In this document: positions 43,795-51,286 of the stretch, piece by piece | How the letters are laid out: every line of letters starts with the position of its first letter | How positions within the stretch are numbered: the first letter of the stretch is position 1 | From: Desulfuromonadaceae bacterium | GTDB lineage: Bacteria > Desulfobacterota > Desulfuromonadia > Geobacterales > Pseudopelobacteraceae | Assembly (NCBI GenBank): GCA_028687585.1 | Contig: JAQTZV010000001.1 | Location: 62,001-126,000 of the forward strand | Length of the DNA stretch: 64,000 bases | Direction of reading: 5' to 3' | Program-made: the position numbers and the translations under genes | Notes under the pieces: model-generated | What the model was told of the DNA's origin: nothing | Seen by the model: only the letters and a program-made list of their open reading frames with translations | Database searches by the model: none

Positions 43795-44018
43795 AACATC
43801 TCCTTGATTTCGGCTACTGACAATATTTTGCCCGAACACGTGAGCTGACCGTCGATAACCAACGCGGGCAGACTGGTGATGCCATATTTCAACATGGAGG
43901 AAATTTCCACGACTTTCAGCACCTCGCCCTGATTTCCGCTTTCAGCAAGAGCTTTCTTTGTGTTCTCATAAAGTGTAATGCAATCGACACAGCCGGTGCC
44001 CAATACTTCTATTTTCAT
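43791..44018 (-). CDS. Small redox-active disulfide protein
   Basis: The 75-residue thioredoxin-fold protein has active site GTGCVDCITLY and TSLPALVIDG, matching the family of small redox-active disulfide proteins (MTH895-like). It has no signal peptide, so it is cytoplasmic and may supply electrons to the CcdA-like carrier. It overlaps the periplasmic thioredoxin gene by 4 bp. A GGAGAATCC site precedes the ATG. Confidence 0.88.
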   Translation of the reverse strand: MKIEVLGTGCVDCITLYENTKKALAESGNQGEVLKVVEISSMLKYGITSLPALVIDGQLTCSGKILSVAEIKEML

Positions 44019-44075
44019 TGCGGATTCTCCTTATTTGGTCACGTATCAATATTCCATCGATGGGAAACTCGCAGT

Positions 44076-44114
44076 AAAAAGCTGCCTGACGGGGTGTTAT
44101 CCCTGTCAGGCAGC
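44076..44114 (-). terminator. Terminator/attenuator hairpin
   Basis: GCTGCCTGACGGGG (44081-44094) and CCCTGTCAGGCAGC (44101-44114) form a 14-bp stem; on the minus strand TTTTT (44080-44076) follows. It lies between the DUF6448 gene and the redox gene, so it may reduce read-through. Confidence 0.82.
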
Positions 44115-44159
44115 AACCTACGCTATCTGGTTAAATTTGGGGAACATAGTCTCAGTACA

Positions 44160-44813
44160 TTAGTGCTTAGAGTGTTCTGAAACTTTTTTATGCTCGTTAT
44201 GTTTTTCGACTTTACCATGTTCACCATGTTCACCATGGGCGCCTTTAGCGGTTGCATCCTGATGAAGCCGTTCAACATAATGGGTGTAGGCAACATAGGC
44301 TTCAACAAATTCACGACCCTGTGTGACACTTTCATCCTTATGCTTGTACGTAGTCGCTGCATGCTCGTAACGGGTCTTGATACCAGCCGATATGTCATCG
44401 TTAATCAGCTTCACCAGTGCATCGGCTGAGCCGCTTGACAAGGCCTTGTCAGCTTCCGCAACAGCCGGTTCCACAGAGCCGGCTGGTTTCAGACCGGTAA
44501 AAAGAGCGCCTTCACCAGCACGATGGATTTTGACAAGGGTTGCGAAGAATTTGTGCTCCGTTTCTTCCTGGTTCTTTGACTTGCTGGTTAACACCTTGTT
44601 AAAGGCGACTTTGACAGCTTTTTCATCCAGTGGCTTTACCCATTTGAGGATGGAGGTGATATCCTTGGCATCGATGGCTTTTCTGGCATCCTGGATAACC
44701 GGGCCGTCCAGAGTGTCACAATGGGCAGCAGCATTTCGAGGGGTGGCAAGAAATAAAACTGCAACTGCTGCAACTGCCAACATGCCTATTTTAAAAATGT
44801 GTGTATATCTCAA
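44160..44813 (-). CDS. DUF6448 family secreted protein with His-rich tail
   Basis: The 217-residue protein has a signal peptide (MLAVAAVAVLFLATPRNAAA), the conserved HCDTLDGPVIQDARKAIDAK start, a helical body, and a C-terminal His/Glu/Lys-rich tail (GAHGEHGEHGKVEKHNEHKK). The tail predicts metal binding. It probably acts in the periplasm. It is followed by a terminator-like hairpin and preceded by a secreted small protein under the CRP/FNR promoter. Confidence 0.8.
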   Translation of the reverse strand: MRYTHIFKIGMLAVAAVAVLFLATPRNAAAHCDTLDGPVIQDARKAIDAKDITSILKWVKPLDEKAVKVAFNKVLTSKSKNQEETEHKFFATLVKIHRAGEGALFTGLKPAGSVEPAVAEADKALSSGSADALVKLINDDISAGIKTRYEHAATTYKHKDESVTQGREFVEAYVAYTHYVERLHQDATAKGAHGEHGEHGKVEKHNEHKKVSEHSKH

Positions 44814-44934
44814 GGTTTATTCTCCTGTGATTGTATGGTTTGACGGTGAATTCGGTCGTACTATGGAAATCTGCATGATGTTGCCAGGACTGCTCTGCAA
44901 CAAGAGAGACAAATCCAGGCAGATATGAGTCAAT

Positions 44935-45276
44935 CTATATTTTCGGGGGGATTTCCAGCGGAGCGCCGTAGCCTGGTAAAAAAGTGCCTCCATGTGAAGC
45001 AGTGAGTTTGGAAATAAGCGGAGAGTGCTTAACTTCAGTGTCGGATACAGTGTCGCATGGTGCCTCAAGTTCATGGCAGTGGGGAATCTGCCCATGCCCA
45101 TCTTTGGATTCATGGTCGACATCGGCGTCAGCATGGACACACGCCGATCCGGTGTGACCGGCCTCGCTTGTACCCACCGCAGCTGTGATGTAGAGAGGTC
45201 CGGAAAGCGGCAGGCAGAGCTGAACCAGCAATAACAGTATGGAAAGAATTTTAATACGTCTGCAGGTGCTATTCAT
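44935..45276 (-). CDS. Small secreted His/Cys-containing protein
   Basis: The 113-residue product starts MNSTCRRIKILSILLLLVQL with an N-terminal signal peptide. The mature part has many His, Asp and Cys residues (HTGSACVHADADVDHESKDG, CHELEAPCDT), suggesting a metal-binding periplasmic protein. An upstream in-frame ATG lies inside the CRP/FNR site and is rejected. The family is unknown. Confidence 0.6.
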   Translation of the reverse strand: MNSTCRRIKILSILLLLVQLCLPLSGPLYITAAVGTSEAGHTGSACVHADADVDHESKDGHGQIPHCHELEAPCDTVSDTEVKHSPLISKLTASHGGTFLPGYGAPLEIPPKI

Positions 45277-45325
45277 AGGTGTCGTTCCATTGCTGACTCG
45301 TATTTGAAGAGTCTGGTCTATGTGC

Positions 45326-45369
45326 AATGTATCCCATGTTGCGTATGTGAAATCTTTGATGCAGGTCAA
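45326..45369 (-). promoter_or_regulatory. CRP/FNR-controlled promoter of the redox cluster
   Basis: TTGATGCAGGTCAA (45356-45369) is followed on the minus strand by the same 44-bp sequence as at 39628-39671, with one mismatch. The -10-like TACATT falls in the same position. It drives the secreted protein and probably the downstream DUF6448/thioredoxin genes. Confidence 0.82.
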
Positions 45370-45456
45370 TTTTTATTATTTACGTACTGACAGCCCGATT
45401 CCGGAGCAATTCGAACGATCTTGTCTCGGCTGTTCATGCAGGCAAAATCAGATAAT

Positions 45457-45470
45457 TTGACATACGTCAT
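45457..45470 (+). promoter_or_regulatory. CRP/FNR-like site upstream of the Zn-ribbon-like gene
   Basis: TTGACATACGTCAT matches TTGAC-N4-GTCA except for the last base. A -10-like TAAAAT at 45513-45518 would put the site centre near -61, as in class I activation. It is weaker than the other sites. Confidence 0.5.
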
Positions 45471-45541
45471 GCAATGCCGGAGATGGCAGTGGTATGCCTT
45501 CAACAGATGGACTAAAATTATATCTCAAGAGGAGTAGATTC

Positions 45542-45832
45542 ATGTGTGATTGCGGCTCAAGCAGCAAACCGGGAGTTGGACCATATGCAGCCGGAAGGGA
45601 TCTTGTAGAATTTGTTCTCAAAGCTCACGGTGGGGCTATTGCGGTGTCAACTGTGCCGAATGGTGGACTGGCGACGACGTGTCAGGGGTGCGGCACCGGT
45701 TTCTTGTTGGAAACGTTCGTCCAGGCCTGCCCGGAGTGTCGTGGTGTGCATGCCGTATCACCGCCACGGGCTGCCGACACGACAGCTATTCAATTTGCCG
45801 GAGCCGATTTTGTGCTGCCTGTAGCGTCATAA
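45542..45832 (+). CDS. Small zinc-ribbon-like Cys-rich protein (96 aa)
   Basis: The protein starts MCDCGSSSKPGVGPYAAGRD and has a second pair of cysteines in TCQGCGTGF and one in ACPECRGVHAV, giving a probable zinc ribbon. The ATG at 45542 follows CAAGAGGAGTAGATT and is preferred over one 16 codons upstream. No family is recognised. A possible CRP/FNR site lies upstream, so it may belong to the same regulon. Confidence 0.7.
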   Translation: MCDCGSSSKPGVGPYAAGRDLVEFVLKAHGGAIAVSTVPNGGLATTCQGCGTGFLLETFVQACPECRGVHAVSPPRAADTTAIQFAGADFVLPVAS

Positions 45833-45864
45833 AAATATTTTCTATTGGTGAAGGGAGGGTGGAG

Positions 45865-46002
45865 ATGTTCACATCAAGTGAGATAGTGGTAACGGCAACA
45901 ATCTGGGTTCTTACGGCGGCAGGTGGATTTTTCGGAATTCGTGCTGCGGTACGCAGAAAAAAGTTGGAAGTTCGAGATAATAAGACGGATATGGACACCT
46001 AA
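45865..46002 (+). CDS. Small single-span membrane protein (45 aa)
   Basis: The ORF starts MFTSSEIVVTATIWVLTAAG with one transmembrane helix and ends in a Lys/Arg/Asp-rich tail. AGGGAGGGTGGAG precedes the ATG. It lies 32 bp after the zinc-ribbon-like gene on the same strand and may be co-transcribed. Function is unknown. Confidence 0.55.
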   Translation: MFTSSEIVVTATIWVLTAAGGFFGIRAAVRRKKLEVRDNKTDMDT

Positions 46003-46037
46003 CCCTGATAAACAGGATAAGTGCGTTAACGAAGTTA
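46003..46037 (+). promoter_or_regulatory. Conserved 35-bp element, copy 1
   Basis: CCCTGATAAACAG, 8 bases, CGTTAACGAAGTTA. The same arrangement occurs inverted at 48987-49021. It is followed by a hairpin-forming GAAGTTATTTTCTGC/GCAGAAAGTAACTTC pair (about 46031-46069). It lies upstream of the peroxiredoxin gene. The regulator is unknown. Confidence 0.6.
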
Positions 46038-46160
46038 TTTTCTGCCAGAAACGCGCAGAAAGTAACTTCTAACTTACTAATAGTGACTTTATCCTTGACC
46101 TTTTAGAGTTGAGTGGTAAAGTGGACATAAATAGTCTTTTTTGTTCAGAGGAGGATGCAG

Positions 46161-46622
46161 ATGTCACTGGAAGGAAAAAAAGCCCCAGATTTTTCGCTGG
46201 AGGGGAGCGACGCGAAGCAGCATGCGCTGAAACAGTATTCAGGAAAAACGGTAGTTATCTATTTTTACCCGAAGGATAATACACCCGGCTGCACCAAGGA
46301 AGCTTGCGGTTTTCGTGACAACTATAAAGAATTGGCAGACAAAGGTGTCGTGATTCTTGGCGTGAGCAAGGATAGCATCGCTGCACACAGTAAATTTATA
46401 ACTAATTTCGCACTGCCATTTGTATTGCTGAGCGATCCGGACTGCAGCATGATGCAGGCATATGAAGCATATGGTGAGAAGGTTATGTGCGGCAAAAAAT
46501 CACTTGGCACGATTCGTTCGACGGTGATTATCGGCCCTGACGGCATAGTCAAAAAGCAGTGGGCAAAAATTGCCAAAGCCGAGCAGCACCCGGATCAGGT
46601 GCTGGAATATCTGCGGGGTTGA
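46161..46622 (+). CDS. bcp: Thioredoxin-dependent thiol peroxidase (BCP family)
   Basis: The 153-residue peroxiredoxin reduces hydroperoxides. It has FYPKDNTPGCTKEACGFRD with peroxidatic Cys and a second Cys five residues later, and the conserved Arg in GTIRSTVIIG. The start at 46161 (MSLEGKKAPDF) has the better spacing from GAGGAGG than an ATG two codons upstream. It probably heads a unit with the YceI and ferritin-like genes. Confidence 0.94.
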   Translation: MSLEGKKAPDFSLEGSDAKQHALKQYSGKTVVIYFYPKDNTPGCTKEACGFRDNYKELADKGVVILGVSKDSIAAHSKFITNFALPFVLLSDPDCSMMQAYEAYGEKVMCGKKSLGTIRSTVIIGPDGIVKKQWAKIAKAEQHPDQVLEYLRG

Positions 46623-46650
46623 ACCCCGCAGCAAGACCAAGGAGGATATC

Positions 46651-47238
46651 ATGAAACGCTTAATCGTTTTTATTCTGTCGGCAGCGCTGCTGGCCCCGCT
46701 TAATGGTATGGCGGCAACCTATACGCTTGATCCTGTGCACACGACTATCAGCTTCAAAGTAAAGCATCTGATGATCGCCAACGTGAAGGGAGTCTTTGAA
46801 AAGTTTAAAGGGACGGTCTCTATTGATGAGAGTGATGTGGCCAAATCAAAAGTTACTGTCAGTATTGAGATGGCGTCAATTAACTCAAACAACGCCAAAC
46901 GGGATGAGCATTTGCGTAGCGGCGACTTTTTTGATGTTGCCAAATTTCCGGTTATGACTTTTGAATCGACCAAAGTTGAGCGGTCAGGGGCCGATACGCT
47001 GAAAGTAACCGGTAACCTGACTATTAAAGGGGTGACAAAGCAGGTGGTCTTGACGGTAGACGGCCCGAGCGGTGAGATCAAGAGCCCTCAGGGAGTGGTA
47101 AAGCGCGGAGCGTCTGCAGTTGCAAAGATTAACCGCCAGGATTTTGGTGTCAGCTGGAATAAAAAACTTGATGCCGGTGCCGTAGTTGTTGGCGACGAAG
47201 TGAACATTTCTATTGAAGCGGAACTCGACAAACAGTAG
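46651..47238 (+). CDS. YceI family periplasmic protein
   Basis: The 195-residue protein has a signal peptide (LIVFILSAALLAPLNGMAA) and a lipocalin-like YceI domain (YTLDPVHTTISFKVKHLMIA; RDEHLRSGDFFDVAKFP). Family members bind polyisoprenoid lipids. The ATG at 46651 follows AAGGAGGATATC. It lies 28 bp after the peroxiredoxin gene. Confidence 0.93.
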   Translation: MKRLIVFILSAALLAPLNGMAATYTLDPVHTTISFKVKHLMIANVKGVFEKFKGTVSIDESDVAKSKVTVSIEMASINSNNAKRDEHLRSGDFFDVAKFPVMTFESTKVERSGADTLKVTGNLTIKGVTKQVVLTVDGPSGEIKSPQGVVKRGASAVAKINRQDFGVSWNKKLDAGAVVVGDEVNISIEAELDKQ

Positions 47239-47329
47239 TATGAGCTGAGTTTTTTCTTTGCGTCATGTCTCCTCCTTGTTCATTTGTACGGAGGCGTGCC
47301 AATACTATGACCCTGGAGGCACACTGAAA

Positions 47330-47785
47330 ATGGAGAAATTTGTTACCCTGGACGATATTGTCAAATTTGCCGTTGAGCGAGAAGATACCGCCTTTAAGCT
47401 TTATACGCGGGCCGCTGAGCTTTCCACCAATATCTCTTCAAGAAAAATGTTTGAGGAGCTGGCTCAGGAAGAAGCCACCCACAAAGATGTTTTTCTCAAA
47501 ATTGATGAAGATAAATCAGAGCATCATAAACTCTGCGCACTGCCTGAATCAAGCATTGCCAAATATCTGGCAGACGTTCCATTTCGGCCGGACATGAGCT
47601 ATAGCCAGATTATCGCCAGCGCTCTTAAGACGGAAGAAAATGCCTACCAGCTTTACAAAGCAGCAGCCGGATTGGCTGACGATCCGAAACTGCAAAAGGT
47701 ATTGATGAATTTTGCCGATGTAGAGCTTGGCCACCGGCGTCGTTTGGAAGCGATTTATGATGAACGGGTCATGACAGAAGGGTGA
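47330..47785 (+). CDS. Ferritin-like/rubrerythrin-domain protein
   Basis: The 151-residue four-helix protein has the di-iron ligands in REDTAFKLY, ELAQEEATHKD, TEENAYQLY and DVELGHRRRLE. It lacks the C-terminal rubredoxin domain of classical rubrerythrin. It likely handles peroxide or iron. The start at 47330 follows CCTGGAGGCACACTG. A strong terminator follows. Confidence 0.9.
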   Translation: MEKFVTLDDIVKFAVEREDTAFKLYTRAAELSTNISSRKMFEELAQEEATHKDVFLKIDEDKSEHHKLCALPESSIAKYLADVPFRPDMSYSQIIASALKTEENAYQLYKAAAGLADDPKLQKVLMNFADVELGHRRRLEAIYDERVMTEG

Positions 47786-47810
47786 TGCTCCTGTATTGCA
47801 ATTTTCAAAT

Positions 47811-47842
47811 ATAAAAGGCGACCCGATCGGGCCGCCTTTTAT
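47811..47842. terminator. Bidirectional terminator
   Basis: ATAAAAGGCG (47811-47820) and CGCCTTTTAT (47833-47842), with internal CCCGATCGGG, form a long stem with A/T flanks. It separates the ferritin-like gene from the convergent histidine kinase. Confidence 0.9.
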
Positions 47843-47870
47843 CACTTCAGCATCATCTGACAGCCTGTTT

Positions 47871-48956
47871 TTAAACCTCAATCCGAAATTCAGCCCCGTT
47901 TTCACTGTTTCTGCTGGTCAAGCTTCCGCCCATGTTCTGTTCAATAATCACTTTTGACATATACAGACCGATTCCGGTGCCTCTGTCCGGTGCGCGTGTC
48001 GTGAAATAAGGATCAAAAATCTTTGGCATAATATCTTCTGCAATACCGCCGCAGTTATCTCGAATGTAAACGACAGATCGTCCGTTTTCATCCGCAAGCC
48101 GGATATGGATACGTGGCGTGGTGACCTTTCGCTCGATGCAAGTTTCATAGGCGTTGGAGAGTATGTTGAGCAGTACTTGAACATACTCATTCTGATAACC
48201 AATAACAGTAACATTTTTATCATCATCTAACTCTACCAGAATGTCATGGCTCGATAATGATGATGACACAAATTCCAGAGCCTTGTGAACTGTTTCACTT
48301 ATATTAAAGCTACCTATCTGCTTGTCCTCGCGGAAAAAACTGCGAAAGTCGTCGATGGTGCGAGACATATGCATGATAACTCCCATCGCGTTACTGACAT
48401 CTTGCTCCATCTCCTCGCGTGTTAACGTACCGGCGTTATAAGAAAACTGCAGGTTCTGAATGATAAGACCTATGTTGTTGAGTGGTTGACGCCACTGATG
48501 GGCAATGTTTTTAACCATCTCACCCATTGCTGCCAGACGCCCCTGTTGAATAAGCGCTTGATCTTTTCGGCGCAGGTCGGTTACTGCAAGATTAATACGA
48601 GTTACCAGAGTGTGGTTCAGCTCTTCAAGGTTTGCCTGTGCCGCTTTACGTTCTGCAATTTCATCTTCCAGATGAAGTGCTTGTTGTTGCATCTCGAATT
48701 CGATCAGTTTTTGCGCCCGAGCACTTCCGGAGAGCTTGCAAGCCCCTACTCCGGTTATTCCCAGGCCATAGAGCAGAAATATGACGTGAACAATCTGAGA
48801 ACTGATTTGCTGTCGTTCGGCCTGGTAAACCCAAAACCACGAAACGGTGATCAAAAGAGTCCAGCTTGCCATCAATACCCATGAAAACAGCCTGATTCTT
48901 CGGGAGAGAAAATTGTCTTTATCTGAAATATTTGCTGGAAGTGGTGAGGGGATCAT
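47871..48956 (-). CDS. Membrane sensor histidine kinase
   Basis: The 361-residue kinase has two transmembrane helices near the N-terminus (LMASWTLLITVSWFWVYQ and HVIFLLYGLGITGVGACKL), a coiled linker, an H-box NIAHQWRQPLNNIG, N-box LLNILSNAYE, and G boxes RDNCGGIAEDI and RGTGIGLYMSKVI. The WRQPLNN type belongs to a family common in Geobacter-like bacteria. No response regulator is adjacent, so the partner is unknown. GAGGAGGTTGT precedes the ATG. Confidence 0.9.
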   Translation of the reverse strand: MIPSPLPANISDKDNFLSRRIRLFSWVLMASWTLLITVSWFWVYQAERQQISSQIVHVIFLLYGLGITGVGACKLSGSARAQKLIEFEMQQQALHLEDEIAERKAAQANLEELNHTLVTRINLAVTDLRRKDQALIQQGRLAAMGEMVKNIAHQWRQPLNNIGLIIQNLQFSYNAGTLTREEMEQDVSNAMGVIMHMSRTIDDFRSFFREDKQIGSFNISETVHKALEFVSSSLSSHDILVELDDDKNVTVIGYQNEYVQVLLNILSNAYETCIERKVTTPRIHIRLADENGRSVVYIRDNCGGIAEDIMPKIFDPYFTTRAPDRGTGIGLYMSKVIIEQNMGGSLTSRNSENGAEFRIEV

Positions 48957-48986
48957 ACAACCTCCTCTCGTAAGAATGGAGTTTAG

Positions 48987-49021
48987 TAACTTCGTTAACG
49001 AACGAATACTGTTTATCAGGG
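48987..49021 (-). promoter_or_regulatory. Conserved 35-bp element, copy 2
   Basis: The minus strand reads CCCTGATAAACAG, 8 bases, CGTTAACGAAGTTA, the same as 46003-46037 and in the same orientation relative to its downstream gene. It lies 31 bases before the histidine kinase start. Confidence 0.6.
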
Positions 49022-49072
49022 CTAGAAGAGTTTACCACGAAGCGTGGTTTTGGCAAATTTTGACTGAGGGAA

Positions 49073-51283
49073 TTACATGTTTTTATCAACACGTTTTAGT
49101 AGAAGTGAATTTAACACAACCGATACCGATGAAAAAGCCATCGCAAGGCCGGCGTACTCCGGTTTCAGATAGATGCCGTAGCGGGAAAGCAGACCGGCTG
49201 CTACCGGAATGCCGAGAATATTGTAAAAGAGAGCCCAGAAGAGGTTCTGCTTGATTTTGAACAGGGTGGCACGCCCGATTACGATCGCCCGTACGGCATC
49301 CATCAAATCACTGCGTATCAGGACAACATCGCCGGTCTCTTTGGCAACATCAGTGCCGCCGCCGATAGCGATGCCAATCTGGGCCTGAGCAAGAGCAGGC
49401 GCGTCGTTAATACCGTCACCTACCATTCCGACGATCAAGCCTCGATTCTGGTACTCTTTGACGACTTCCAGTTTACGGTCCGGCATAACTTCGGCTTCAA
49501 AAGTGTCGACACCGGCCTGTTTTGCCACTATGGCTGCCACTTCGGCGTGATCACCGGTAATCATGCAGGTTGTTATACCCATGCGGCGGAGTTCAGCAAC
49601 AGCGGTGATTGAGCTTGGTCGCAAGGTGTCTGCAAACGCCGCGACGCCGACCAAAGCATTGCCGGCGGCGACATAAATGAGTGACTTTCCCGCTGCCGAC
49701 AATTCAGAAGCTTTTTTGGCCAGGGGAGCCAGGCTGATTCCAAGCTCACTCATGAGCCGCTCGTTACCGACAGCAAGTTGAAATCCACCATAGCTGCAGG
49801 TTATTCCAAAACCTCCACGTTCCTCGAAATTATCAGCATGCCCCGGTTGAACTCCGGCTTCCTGGGCTGCCGCAAGTGCCGCCTGGGCCAACGGATGTGT
49901 TGAGTACGCTTCGGCTGTAGCAAGGCACTCGAGCAGTTTGGCCGGATCAACGTTACGCGTTACCGGCACAAGATCAGTCATTTCCGGTGTCCCTTTGGTC
50001 AGGGTGCCGGTTTTATCGAGCAGAAGTACCTGCAGTCGAGAGATTATTTCAAGAGCGGAGCCTTTTTTTACCAAAATGCCGCGACCGAGGGCAATGCCGC
50101 TCCCGACCATTATAGCTGTTGGTGTTGCCAGTCCCATAGCACAGGGACAGGCAATTACCAGCACAGCAATTGCAAAGCGGAAGGCGGTCAGAAAGTCGCT
50201 GGAATATACACCGTACCAGACGACAAAGGTTACTGCCGACAACAGCATGACGATAGGTACGAACCAGGCTGAAACGGTATCGGCAAACTTTTGTATCGGT
50301 GCTTTGTCACCCTGCGCTTCACGCACCATTTTTATGATTTGTGCCAGCAGGGTTGCTTCGCCGATCCGCGTCGCCCTGATATGCATGACGCCATTAGTGC
50401 TGACGGTAGCCCCGGAAACCATGTCGCCCGGTTTCTTCAGCACCGGCAGAGCTTCACCCGTCACCATACTTTCGTTGACGGCTCCGCCACCTTCGAGCAC
50501 TTCACCATCGACCGGAATTATATCCCCAGCACGGACAAGAACGACATCGCCGATCCTGATAATCGATGCCGGCACCTCTTTTTCACCGTTTTCAGTCACC
50601 AGACGTGCTTTGTCGGCTTGCAGGTTGACCAGTTTTTTCAGTGCTTCACTCGCTTTTCCCCGGGCGCGGGCCTCAAGATATTTTCCAAGGCGAATAAACG
50701 CGATCAGCATGGCAGACGTTTCGAAAAAAACCTCCCGGTGGGGGCCAAGCATGCCAAAGTAGGCGGTAAGAGAATAAAAATATGCTGCAGAAGTACCAAG
50801 GGCTACCAGTACATCCATGTTCGTACTGCCGTTTTTGAGGGCGCTCCAGGCGCCGCGATAAAAAATCAGGCCGGCAGAAAACTGAACCGCCGTTGCCAGT
50901 ATCAGACTTACCTGCATTGCGGCATGATTGGAGTGCAGCCCCATGGTAAGCATGATAGGTAATGAAGCGGCCAACGAAAAGAGGAACCAGTTTCGTTGAG
51001 AACGCAGATCATCGTCTTGAGATTTATCGGTAACGTGTAGTTCTACCGGAGTATAGCCTGCCGCATGGACAATGTTGAATACAGCGGAGGATGTGAGTTG
51101 CTGTGAATCAAAGCGGACAAAGCCGGTTTCTGCAGTCAGGTTGACGATTGCCGTGGAAATGGCAGGGTTTTCGAGCAGCTTTTTTTCCAGGGTGTTAACA
51201 CAGGAAGCACAGTGCAGTCCACGTACGCCAAAAGATAGTTCGCCGGTTGGCTCGACAAGGGGTGATACAGTTTCCTCTCTCAT
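49073..51283 (-). CDS. copA: Copper-translocating P1B-type ATPase
   Basis: The 736-residue ATPase exports Cu(I) from the cytoplasm. It has one N-terminal heavy-metal-associated domain (GLHCASCVNTLE), eight membrane helices, TGEALPV, the CPC motif in ACPCAMGLATPTAIM, phosphorylation motif DKTGTLTKG, HP motif in YSTHPLAQAA, and the hinge GDGINDAPALAQAQ. MAFSSVSVVLNSLLL near the end is typical of the Cu(I) subtype. It stands directly before the AI-2E-family gene on the same strand. Confidence 0.95.
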   Translation of the reverse strand: MREETVSPLVEPTGELSFGVRGLHCASCVNTLEKKLLENPAISTAIVNLTAETGFVRFDSQQLTSSAVFNIVHAAGYTPVELHVTDKSQDDDLRSQRNWFLFSLAASLPIMLTMGLHSNHAAMQVSLILATAVQFSAGLIFYRGAWSALKNGSTNMDVLVALGTSAAYFYSLTAYFGMLGPHREVFFETSAMLIAFIRLGKYLEARARGKASEALKKLVNLQADKARLVTENGEKEVPASIIRIGDVVLVRAGDIIPVDGEVLEGGGAVNESMVTGEALPVLKKPGDMVSGATVSTNGVMHIRATRIGEATLLAQIIKMVREAQGDKAPIQKFADTVSAWFVPIVMLLSAVTFVVWYGVYSSDFLTAFRFAIAVLVIACPCAMGLATPTAIMVGSGIALGRGILVKKGSALEIISRLQVLLLDKTGTLTKGTPEMTDLVPVTRNVDPAKLLECLATAEAYSTHPLAQAALAAAQEAGVQPGHADNFEERGGFGITCSYGGFQLAVGNERLMSELGISLAPLAKKASELSAAGKSLIYVAAGNALVGVAAFADTLRPSSITAVAELRRMGITTCMITGDHAEVAAIVAKQAGVDTFEAEVMPDRKLEVVKEYQNRGLIVGMVGDGINDAPALAQAQIGIAIGGGTDVAKETGDVVLIRSDLMDAVRAIVIGRATLFKIKQNLFWALFYNILGIPVAAGLLSRYGIYLKPEYAGLAMAFSSVSVVLNSLLLKRVDKNM

Positions 51284-51286
51284 GAA

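Noticed and set aside
45277..45369. Upstream start of the secreted His/Cys protein at 45369
   Set aside because: The ATG lies inside the CRP/FNR site and promoter block; the signal peptide begins naturally at 45276.
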